DNA of 35,082 bases from positions 1 through 35,082 of the forward strand of contig DATIEE010000007.1 in NCBI GenBank assembly GCA_035455925.1, read 5' to 3'. Shown piece by piece: positions 16,686-23,795 of the stretch (positions within the stretch are counted from its first letter, which is position 1; each line of letters starts with the position of its first letter). Below the pieces are notes generated by a model. It saw only the letters and a program-made list of their open reading frames with translations, was not told the DNA's origin and searched no databases. Source of the stretch: Candidatus Babeliales bacterium. GTDB taxonomy: Bacteria > Babelota > Babeliae > Babelales > Vermiphilaceae. The translations under genes and the position numbers were made by a program.

Positions 16686-16830
16686 TACGTCTCCTTTTTA
16701 GGTATATGTATTTATATATAATATTATTTTATCATTTGACTATATAGAAAAACAATAATTTTTTTTCAATATGAAACATTTTACATAAAAAAAGGTTATA
16801 TAGTAAGTTTTTAATCGCTAATATAAAAAC

Positions 16831-16977
16831 ATGATAAATAAGCAATTATATCTAGTACAAGAAGCTTCAGAAAGTCCTGTATATTATGTATTTGATGAAG
16901 AAAATAATAGTTTTGTATGTCAAAAGTTAAAACTCAATAAATTACTCAATCGCAGAAGTAAAGTTTTTTGTAAATAA
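16831..16977 (+). CDS. Possible 48-residue small protein
   Basis: The open frame begins MINKQLYLVQEASESPVYYV and ends SKVFCK. Its composition is protein-like, with a hydrophobic/acidic first half and a basic tail. There is no ribosome-binding site, and it overlaps the 3' end of thyX on the other strand by 36 bases. It may be spurious. Otherwise 16686-16941 appears empty. Confidence 0.22.
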   Translation: MINKQLYLVQEASESPVYYVFDEENNSFVCQKLKLNKLLNRRSKVFCK

Positions 16978-17709
16978 ATCTTCTTCAATTTCCAACTCTG
17001 CAGAATGTATTCGTTTCCATTCGCCAAGAGAAATAGGAAAGTGAGGGAGAGCGAGTTTGAGTAATGTTTGTGCATACATTCTAATTTCATATTGTGCGCC
17101 AGCATGAAGGCGTAATTTCAAAAAATGCATAAGAGAATGAAGGTTACAGGTAAAAATAAATTCTGTGTATGTACATAACGGTAGCACGCTACGTGCAATT
17201 TCTCTCCCAATACCATTTTCGAGTAAATATTCATATGCCTTAACGCTATGTTCAATTGATTCCTTAAATTTTTGAGTAAATTCTGCATTATCAAAAGAAC
17301 CAATAGAAGCTTGTTTATTTTTAGTATCTTGTGAGCGCCATTTTGGAGGAATGTAAAATTCTAGAGATGCTTTTACATAACGATAACTAATTTCATTATA
17401 TGAATTCATTCGATGGCGCATCCATTGACGTGCAACAAAAATAGGTGCTTTTATACGAAAAGAAAATTGATTATGCTCAAAAGGACTTGTATGATTATGT
17501 TCCATTAAAAAGCTAATCAATTTTTTATCGCGTTCGCTTACTTCTGATGAAGTTTTACCATATGAAACGCGCGCAGCATTAACAACGTCAAGATCAGAAC
17601 CGGAGACACGAATTAGTTCAACTGTACTAATAGTATCATTAAGCGGATCAATGTAAGTCTGATGGAGAGGAATATTATTTATAATACATGATTGTTCTCT
17701 ATGTTCCAT
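16942..17709 (-). CDS. thyX: FAD-dependent thymidylate synthase ThyX
   Basis: Makes dTMP from dUMP using methylenetetrahydrofolate, FAD and NADPH. The 255 residues contain the complete ThyX signature RHRxxSxNExSxRY as RHRMNSYNEISYRY (98-111). Also present are the HTSPFEHNQFSF segment upstream and a C-terminal LRLHAGAQYEIRMYA region matching the family's conserved R-x5-Q-x-E-I-R. Length is normal. The ATG lies 12 bases after the ftsW stop, so it is the last gene of the murD-ftsW-thyX run. Confidence 0.95.
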   Translation of the reverse strand: MEHREQSCIINNIPLHQTYIDPLNDTISTVELIRVSGSDLDVVNAARVSYGKTSSEVSERDKKLISFLMEHNHTSPFEHNQFSFRIKAPIFVARQWMRHRMNSYNEISYRYVKASLEFYIPPKWRSQDTKNKQASIGSFDNAEFTQKFKESIEHSVKAYEYLLENGIGREIARSVLPLCTYTEFIFTCNLHSLMHFLKLRLHAGAQYEIRMYAQTLLKLALPHFPISLGEWKRIHSAELEIEEDLFTKNFTSAIE

Positions 17710-17721
17710 GTATAAGCTGCC

Positions 17722-18840
17722 TTATTGTGATGAAGTTGTATTATTATGAACCATGTTCATAATAACACCGATCATAAAAAGATAACAGACCAAAGATGTA
17801 TTTCCATAACTAATAAAAGGCATACCTATTCCCTTAGTGGGAGCTAGTCCTGTAACAACTGCCATGTTTATAATGGCTTGTAAATGTATAATAATTATGA
17901 AACCAAGTGTAACTAAAGTATTAAATATATTCCTAAATTGATGTGCAATGCGAATGCCAAAATAGAGTAAAAGTATAAAAAGCGTTAGTAAAAAAATACA
18001 GCCAATAAACCCTGTTTCTTCAGCAATAATTGAAAATATAAAATCAGTATGTTGCATAGGTAGATAGAAAAGTTTTTGCCGTGAATGTGCAATTCCTGTG
18101 CCAAGCCAACTTCCCGAACCAATAGCAATGAATGATTGAATTATTTGAAATCCAGCTCCTTTAGGATCTTGCCATGGATTTAAAAATGTTAAAATTCGTT
18201 GAAGGCGATAGGGCCAAAAAAGTATTAACAATAATGCCCCTAACGCCAATCCAAAAAGAGTTATTACAATATGTTTTATTTGAGTATGAGTGCAAAAAAA
18301 TAAAATAATAGTTGTTAATAGCAATGTAATTGTTAGGCCAAATTCTGGTTGCTTAAGAAGTAGGATGCACATGGTGCTTATAAGAATGCAAAAAGAAGCA
18401 GCGTGCATAAATCCAATTTTTCCTTTTATTGTTTTTCTTTCTAGAAAGTAAGCTAAGTAAAAGAGCAATGTTATTTTAAGTAATTCACTGGGTTGAAAAG
18501 AAAAACCCATGATAGAAATCCATCTACTGGAGCCATGAATAGTACGAGATAATGATGGTAGCAATGTTAAGGAAACCAAGAACAGTGAACAGATAAATGA
18601 AAAAGTTGCCATTTTTCTTATAAAATTGATTGGTAGATTTAGTCCAATGTACAATGCAAACATTCCAATGCATAAAGCTTGTAATTGACGTTTTACAAAA
18701 AAAAAGGATGTTCCAAATGTTTCAAGTGCATAAACAGAACTTGAGGAATAAACAAATAAACAGCCTATAAGAATTAGTGTTGCAATAATGGTAAGAAAAA
18801 CATTTAAATCTGAAGATAATGACGACTTTTTTGAAAGCAT
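17722..18840 (-). CDS. ftsW: Peptidoglycan glycosyltransferase FtsW (SEDS family)
   Basis: Polytopic SEDS protein that polymerises lipid II at the division septum with a partner PBP. About 372 residues with roughly ten membrane helices. Family signatures are visible: QPSELLKITLL, the conserved WQDPKGAGFQIIQS segment, GTGIAHSRQKLFYLPMQHTD, FIFSIIAEETGFIG, and the C-terminal APTKGIGMPFISYGNTSL. Its position directly after murD favours FtsW over RodA. I chose the ATG at 18840. The frame extends to a TTG at 18873, but neither start has a clear ribosome-binding site. thyX follows after 12 bases. Confidence 0.92.
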   Translation of the reverse strand: MLSKKSSLSSDLNVFLTIIATLILIGCLFVYSSSSVYALETFGTSFFFVKRQLQALCIGMFALYIGLNLPINFIRKMATFSFICSLFLVSLTLLPSLSRTIHGSSRWISIMGFSFQPSELLKITLLFYLAYFLERKTIKGKIGFMHAASFCILISTMCILLLKQPEFGLTITLLLTTIILFFCTHTQIKHIVITLFGLALGALLLILFWPYRLQRILTFLNPWQDPKGAGFQIIQSFIAIGSGSWLGTGIAHSRQKLFYLPMQHTDFIFSIIAEETGFIGCIFLLTLFILLLYFGIRIAHQFRNIFNTLVTLGFIIIIHLQAIINMAVVTGLAPTKGIGMPFISYGNTSLVCYLFMIGVIMNMVHNNTTSSQ

Positions 18841-18916
18841 ATATGAGACTTTTTTAAAGAATTGATACACCAATATAAATATACTTTTAAGTTATTGTAG
18901 TATACAAGTAGATTTA

Positions 18917-20299
18917 TCAAGATGAATGTTTTTGTATATAATGCGCAATGAGCTCTTTAAAATGTTTTCCACGTTGTTCATAGTTTTCATATAAGTCATA
19001 ACTGCTTCCTGAAGGAGAAAGTAATACACAATCTCCTGGTTGTAACATAGCGCTACATGAAGTAAATGCCTCATTAAGTGTGGTAAAAGGTGTCGCGGAA
19101 ATTTCAAATTTACTACACATTGCATGTAATAAATTTGACTCTTTACCGAAACAATAGATATGTTTTACGTTATTTTTCAGTTGTGCAATAAATGGTTCAC
19201 GATCGACGCCTTTACTTAATCCGCCTAAAAACAAATGAAGTTGAGAATTTTTTAATTTTTGAACTGCGGCAAGGGTAGATGCAGTAGTGGTAGCCTTTGA
19301 ATCATTATAAAAATTAATATTGTTGAAGCTATAAATTTTTTCAATACGATGTTCAGGTAGTAGCACAGTATGGGTAATTTTCTGTAATATTTGAGTATTT
19401 ATCTTCATCATATCACATGCTGCTACAATAAGAAGTATGTTATCAATAAAAGAGAGACCGAGTAATTCAGGAGTTAATGATAGTAAAGACGTATGTATTC
19501 CATAGGTGTAACGCATGATAGTATTATTGGTAATATAGTAGACATGTTCATTTTTTTGTAAGTTTTGTAAATATTCGATAGTAGGACAAATAAGGGTAAA
19601 ATATCCTCGTATATGGTGCGGTGAAGGAGGGTAAATTTTTTCACGTAACATACATGGCACAAGAGATGAAGTATTATTATTTTGATATTCAATAATTTTT
19701 TGTTTTGCCAATAAATAGTCTTGCTCTGATGGATGGTAATCAAGATGATTAGGGTAAAAATTTGTCCATATAGAAAATGCTGGTCTAAATTGAGCGCAAT
19801 GCATAAGTTGAAAACTTGAAACTTCTAGCAGTGCATAATCAACACTATTTTGCTCCTTTATTATATCAAAGGTCGGAATTCCAATATTTCCACCAACAAC
19901 AATAGGAATTGATGCTTGTTTAAAAAGTTCTGAAAGAATATGGATTATCGATGTTTTTCCTACACTTCCCGTAACTGCAATTATTGGTTTTTTAAAAGCT
20001 TGATAAAAAAAATCAAGTTCATGAATTAACTTATTTTTATGTGTCGCGTAACAAATTTCGCTTATGTTAATTCCTGGAGAAATAATAATGAAATCATTTA
20101 AAGAAAAAAAATTCTTTTGATCATGTTCATTGTATAAAGTAATATTCTTTTCTTGTAAAATAGTTCTTTCCTGTTTTGTTAAACTGCGCTTATCCATCAC
20201 ACTTAATTGATAATTTTTACTATATAAATAATCTATTGCTGATTTACCCATCACCCCGAAGCCCCATATACCAATTCGTTTGTTTTTTTCTAATATCAT
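18917..20299 (-). CDS. murD: UDP-N-acetylmuramoyl-L-alanine--D-glutamate ligase
   Basis: Cytoplasmic Mur ligase adding D-Glu to UDP-MurNAc-L-Ala. The 460 residues show an N-terminal Rossmann-like domain (GIWGFGVMGKSA), then the ATP loop VTGSVGKTS (109-117), the central motif NHLDYHPS, FYNDSKATTTAS, and the C-terminal LSPSGSSYDLYENYEQRG with the usual SFD-like carboxylate region. Length is normal. Its ATG overlaps the TGA of the upstream zinc-finger gene (ATGA at 20299-20296), so translation may be coupled to that gene. ftsW follows. Confidence 0.96.
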   Translation of the reverse strand: MILEKNKRIGIWGFGVMGKSAIDYLYSKNYQLSVMDKRSLTKQERTILQEKNITLYNEHDQKNFFSLNDFIIISPGINISEICYATHKNKLIHELDFFYQAFKKPIIAVTGSVGKTSIIHILSELFKQASIPIVVGGNIGIPTFDIIKEQNSVDYALLEVSSFQLMHCAQFRPAFSIWTNFYPNHLDYHPSEQDYLLAKQKIIEYQNNNTSSLVPCMLREKIYPPSPHHIRGYFTLICPTIEYLQNLQKNEHVYYITNNTIMRYTYGIHTSLLSLTPELLGLSFIDNILLIVAACDMMKINTQILQKITHTVLLPEHRIEKIYSFNNINFYNDSKATTTASTLAAVQKLKNSQLHLFLGGLSKGVDREPFIAQLKNNVKHIYCFGKESNLLHAMCSKFEISATPFTTLNEAFTSCSAMLQPGDCVLLSPSGSSYDLYENYEQRGKHFKELIAHYIQKHSS

Positions 20300-21402
20300 T
20301 TTTGTTCTATTTCTTTAAATAAAGGTTCTAATGGCAATGTATGATCCATAAATGGGTTTTTTTGAGTTGAGGCAATAGATTGTGGTATATCCAGCTGAGA
20401 TTGGCATGGTGATAGTTGTTGAGTGATAAGGTCTAATGGTGATGTATGACCCATAAATGGGTTTTTTTGAGTTGATGCAATAGATTGTGGTATACCCTGT
20501 TGAGATTGGAATGCTAATAGTTGTTGAATGATAAGGTTTAATGGTAATGTAAAAAATATTTTTGGAATAGATGCGCTTTGTGGAGGTTGAATATTAGGGT
20601 TTTGTATTTGAACTTTATTGTTTAATGTAGGTATTTGTTTTTTTTCGTGATTTTCCTGTATATGTTCTCTTAGATATATATTTGTAATAAATTTTTCATT
20701 ACAATAAATGCATGGATAAGGATCTTCTTTCGTGTGTGTTTTCTTATGAAAGGTAAGATTTGAAGATGTGGTAAAATTTTTATTACAAAAGTTACATGAA
20801 AAATACTCTTTTTTTGTATGACTTTTCATGTGACTTTTAAGATAGTTCTTTCTATAAAAAATTTTATTGCAAGAAAGACATGGAAATGGCCTTTCTCCTG
20901 TATGAGTTCTCATGTGAATATTAAGATAAGCACTTGTAGTAAAAGATTTATCGCAACCAGAATGAGTGCACGCATAGGTTTCTTCATTGGTATGATCATC
21001 TCGTCTGTGTTCTATATAGCTATTTTGTGTAGCAAATGTTTTATTGCAGAAGGCACATATAAATAATTTTGGGTTTGTGTGTGTGGTTTTGTGTCGCGCA
21101 ATGTTTTTTGTTGTAGCAAAACATTTACCGCAGTCATTACATACATATGGTTTTTTTTGAAGATGTTCTTTTGCTATGTGGTTTTTAAGGCGATTGTCGT
21201 CAGCAAAGCTTTTATTGCACTTTTTACATATTAAAGAAGCAATTTGTTGCATTAGTTTTCTTTTTTTTGGTGCGACTTCTTTTGTTCGTGTAGTAGATTT
21301 TTCTATTGAATCTAGAGAGCGTTTCATGGGATAAATTATAGTATATTGCACACATAAAAATAAAATTATACAAAAAAATTTTTTTAAAGTTACCTTATTC
21401 AT
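20296..21402 (-). CDS. Secretion-type protein with seven C2H2 zinc fingers
   Basis: About 368 residues from the ATG at 21402 (AGAGA upstream; the frame is open to 21501). In order: a basic then hydrophobic N-terminus (core FFCIILFLCVQYTII, about 9-23) like a signal peptide; PKKRKL at 45-50, which resembles an SV40-type nuclear localisation signal; and seven TFIIIA-type C2H2 fingers (about 59-252). Each finger keeps C-x2/4-C-x12-H-x3/4-H with Phe and a Leu-like core. A TGERPF linker joins fingers 4 and 5. Helix residues -1/2/3/6 read DNRN, TKNR, TNSE, TAYI, RNYS, TSNF, TIYE. A Pro/Gln-rich tail with a 35-residue repeat follows. Such arrays bind DNA in eukaryotes. An exported nucleomodulin is my inference; an envelope-anchored protein is the alternative. 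Its stop overlaps the murD start. Confidence 0.88.
   Translation of the reverse strand: MNKVTLKKFFCIILFLCVQYTIIYPMKRSLDSIEKSTTRTKEVAPKKRKLMQQIASLICKKCNKSFADDNRLKNHIAKEHLQKKPYVCNDCGKCFATTKNIARHKTTHTNPKLFICAFCNKTFATQNSYIEHRRDDHTNEETYACTHSGCDKSFTTSAYLNIHMRTHTGERPFPCLSCNKIFYRKNYLKSHMKSHTKKEYFSCNFCNKNFTTSSNLTFHKKTHTKEDPYPCIYCNEKFITNIYLREHIQENHEKKQIPTLNNKVQIQNPNIQPPQSASIPKIFFTLPLNLIIQQLLAFQSQQGIPQSIASTQKNPFMGHTSPLDLITQQLSPCQSQLDIPQSIASTQKNPFMDHTLPLEPLFKEIEQK
20328..20537 (-). repeat. Tandem 105-bp repeat inside the zinc-finger gene
   Basis: Two units of 105 bases (20328-20432 and 20433-20537, high identity), with partial similarity continuing on both sides. They encode a 35-residue unit containing IPQSIASTQKNPFM twice, followed by a partial third copy at the C-terminus. 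The frame is preserved, and the unit length permits copy-number change by recombination. Confidence 0.9.
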
Positions 21403-21435
21403 TAATGTTCTCTTTATGTGATTAACTATATTTTT

Positions 21436-21455
21436 ATAATACTGTCGAGTATTAT
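21436..21455. promoter_or_regulatory. Palindrome in the zinc-finger/xer divergent promoter region
   Basis: ATAATACT-gtcg-AGTATTAT is a perfect 8-4-8 palindrome in the 79 bases between the divergent starts at 21402 and 21482. It overlaps TATAAT and TATTAT sequences usable as -10 boxes in both directions. It looks like an operator for a dimeric regulator. It resembles half of a dif site (TTATGTAGAAT) but has the wrong central spacing. Confidence 0.45.
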
Positions 21456-21481
21456 GTAGAATATCACACAATAGGAGTAAT

Positions 21482-22408
21482 ATGAATATTCTACCAGACA
21501 ATTTTAATATGGATGAGCTAATAAATCCCTTTATTACTGCTCAAGATATTTCTCTTAATTCACGCATCACATATTTTAATGCTATGCAGCAATTTGTACG
21601 TTGGTGTAGAGAAAAAAAGGTAGAAAAACCTCAGCGTGAAACAATTTTATCATATAAATTTTGGCTTGATACAAAAGGACTCAGTTCTTACACAAAAGCA
21701 ATCTATATTGTTGTTATTCGTAGATTTTTTTTGTGGACGGAAGATGCGCAATTATATCCCAATGTTTCTCGTGGCGTTAGGGGAATAAAAAAATATGCAA
21801 AAAATCATCAAAAGGAATCATTGTCTATTGATTCTTTAAAGCAATTATTTGCTTCTATTGATTGCTCTAGCTTAAAGGGAAAACGTGATTTTGCACTAAT
21901 TAATATTTTAGTGCGTACAGGGTTGCGGCTTAAAGAGATTGCATCAGCATTAATAGAAGATATGTATGATCAGCGAGGAGAGATGTCGCTGTGGATTCAT
22001 GGAAAAGGACGTTCTAGTAAGGATGAATTTGTATTATTAACTCCTCAGACTCTTGTGTCATTGTATGATTATTTACAAGAACGTGTTGTTAAAAGTGAAA
22101 AAGAGCCTATTTTTATTTCATTAAGTGATCGTAATTATGGAAAAAAATTAACAATCTTTTCATTGTCACGTATTATCAAGCGACGTTTACGTGCGGCAGG
22201 ATTTGATAGTAAGCGTATTACAGCGCATAGTTTACGACATACATTTGGTGTTCTTTCAATGCAAGCAGGAGCATCATTATATGAAGTTCAGCTTGCCATG
22301 CGACATAGTGCGCCAACAACGACTCAGTTATATCTCGGTGACATCGAACGAATAAAACGTTTAGAGGCGTCACCAGAGCGTAAGATGAGTGATTTGCTTG
22401 ATACTTAA
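21482..22408 (+). CDS. Tyrosine recombinase, XerC/XerD type
   Basis: Site-specific recombinase of 308 residues, the size of XerC/XerD, which resolve chromosome dimers at dif. An N-terminal SAM-like core-binding domain (about 12-105) is followed by the catalytic domain with Arg149 in RTGLRLKEI, Lys175 in HGKGRSSKDE, HSLRH (249-253), His275 in LAMRHSAPTTTQ and the nucleophile Tyr284 in QLYLGD. All catalytic residues are present. AGGAG lies five bases before the ATG. No phage or transposon genes surround it, which favours a housekeeping Xer; which one is undecided. Confidence 0.9.
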   Translation: MNILPDNFNMDELINPFITAQDISLNSRITYFNAMQQFVRWCREKKVEKPQRETILSYKFWLDTKGLSSYTKAIYIVVIRRFFLWTEDAQLYPNVSRGVRGIKKYAKNHQKESLSIDSLKQLFASIDCSSLKGKRDFALINILVRTGLRLKEIASALIEDMYDQRGEMSLWIHGKGRSSKDEFVLLTPQTLVSLYDYLQERVVKSEKEPIFISLSDRNYGKKLTIFSLSRIIKRRLRAAGFDSKRITAHSLRHTFGVLSMQAGASLYEVQLAMRHSAPTTTQLYLGDIERIKRLEASPERKMSDLLDT

Positions 22409-22468
22409 ATATAAGAAATAGATAGAAGAAGGCATTTCAGGACCTTTTTAAATAAAAATTGTTATTTC

Positions 22469-22498
22469 TTGTTTTTGACTTCTTGTTTTTTTTATAAT
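22469..22498 (+). promoter_or_regulatory. Promoter of the secreted-protein operon
   Basis: TTGTTT (22469-22474) and a perfect TATAAT (22493-22498) are 18 bases apart, about 60 bases before the first gene. The rest of 22409-22559 is T-rich with no convincing terminator for the recombinase gene. Confidence 0.5.
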
Positions 22499-22559
22499 TG
22501 AAAATAATAAATTAACAATTTAATTATTCTTTTATATTTTTTAAAAAATAAAGGTGCTA

Positions 22560-23138
22560 ATGAAGAAGATTTTTTGTGTGCTGGCTAGCTTAATTATGAT
22601 AAGTAATTGGCTATCACTTTCTGGAATGATTGCTGTGGTTAAAAAAAAACCAAATTTAAGTAGGGCCGATTTAATTAGACCAACACGGTATCATCATTTA
22701 CCAGGACAAGAACCGTTAATTAAGATGCCAAGGCTGAGTTTACAACAAGAAATTGAAATAAAGAAGGAAGCAGGTAAAAAGTTTCGACTTTGGGATCGCC
22801 TTCCATGGGCAAACAATTATTGGGCTTATCAAAAATGGCGTGAAGAATTATCTATAATGCAAAACAAATTTGGTTTGTTAGAGCAAAAATATTTAACGCT
22901 TAAAAAGAAATTGGCAAATGAATTTGTAAAGTTTATGAACACGCCCGGGATGGATTTAGAGAATATTTTCATATCTGGAGAACCTATACAAAAAATATTA
23001 GATGAGCACCGAAATCCAGATGATTATATCAAGTATATGTTAGAAAAAAGAAAAATATCTACGTTAGACGATTTTATAGAAAAATGGAGATTAGGGTCAA
23101 GGAAAAGGAAAAAAGAAATAGAAAATACAAGAGAATAA
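22560..23138 (+). CDS. Secreted charged helical protein
   Basis: About 192 residues from the ATG at 22560, which has AAAGG five bases upstream; a GTG two codons earlier is less likely. A signal peptide (core IFCVLASLIMISNWLSL) is followed by a Lys-rich mature protein. Long helical stretches around residues 80-180, with heptad-like LEQKYLTLKKKLANEF, suggest a coiled coil. I do not recognise the family. The next gene starts three bases after its stop, so the two form an operon with the ankyrin gene. Confidence 0.7.
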   Translation: MKKIFCVLASLIMISNWLSLSGMIAVVKKKPNLSRADLIRPTRYHHLPGQEPLIKMPRLSLQQEIEIKKEAGKKFRLWDRLPWANNYWAYQKWREELSIMQNKFGLLEQKYLTLKKKLANEFVKFMNTPGMDLENIFISGEPIQKILDEHRNPDDYIKYMLEKRKISTLDDFIEKWRLGSRKRKKEIENTRE

Positions 23139-23141
23139 ATT

Positions 23142-23795
23142 ATGCATATATATTTGTTCTTTTCTAAGACTATATTATTATTATTATTTGTAACAAATTA
23201 TTTTGTGACATATGGCATGTTATCGCGATCGTTTCAAAAAGTTCAGCGACCAGTTATTTCATCAATAAAACAAATGCCGGCAGGAACTTCTAGTGGTCAA
23301 CAGAAGCGCACAATTTATACGCCTGAAAAATTATATGGATTATATGAACCTTTTTCTGAAAAAGCAAGATCAGTTTCACCGTTATATGGCGCAGCAAAGT
23401 ATGAATCAAAAGTTTTAGAAAAAATGTATTCTATGGAATCGGAAACTTCAGCAATACAGTTGGTACAAGAACTTTTTCACAAACAGGGGCCGCAATTTAA
23501 ACCAACAGAAAATAAATCGAAAGCTGCTTATTCATTAACGCCAGAGATAATTGGTTTAATCTTAGGAGCGTTAGAAAGTGGTAAATTGAATGATGAGGAT
23601 GTAAGAAAATATATTTTTAATGAATGGCGCATTGCTCATAAAATACTGACTGATGGTAGTAAGTTATCTGATAATAAAATAAATAAGGTACTTAATTTGA
23701 TTGTTAAAGAATATGAGCATGATAAAGAAAGTGCTCGTTCTATTGTGCTTGTTTTTTATATGCAAAAGCAGATCCGAGCAATGATCATGATATGA
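23142..23795 (+). CDS. Secreted protein, possibly the 5' part of a split ankyrin gene
   Basis: Protein of 217 residues with a signal peptide (TILLLLFVTNYFVTYGML). The body (SLTPEIIGLILGALESGKL onward) is helical and not recognised. The last residues (MQKQIRAMIMI) look unlike real protein sequence. The -1 frame is open across this region and reads KADPSNDHD straight into the downstream ankyrin protein, which itself lacks a signal peptide. The two may therefore be one gene broken by a frameshift near the T6 run at 23752-23757. Alternatively they are two genes coupled by the ATGA overlap at 23792-23795. Confidence 0.65.
   Translation: MHIYLFFSKTILLLLFVTNYFVTYGMLSRSFQKVQRPVISSIKQMPAGTSSGQQKRTIYTPEKLYGLYEPFSEKARSVSPLYGAAKYESKVLEKMYSMESETSAIQLVQELFHKQGPQFKPTENKSKAAYSLTPEIIGLILGALESGKLNDEDVRKYIFNEWRIAHKILTDGSKLSDNKINKVLNLIVKEYEHDKESARSIVLVFYMQKQIRAMIMI

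Noticed and set aside
21431-21462. Possible dif site beside the xer gene
   Set aside because: The right half resembles a XerD site, but the two halves are 12 bases apart instead of 6-8 and the left half does not match.
21403-21501. N-terminal extension of the zinc-finger protein by 33 residues
   Set aside because: It would cover the divergent promoter region and the start of xer; the ATG at 21402 has a better ribosome-binding site and directly precedes the signal-like segment.
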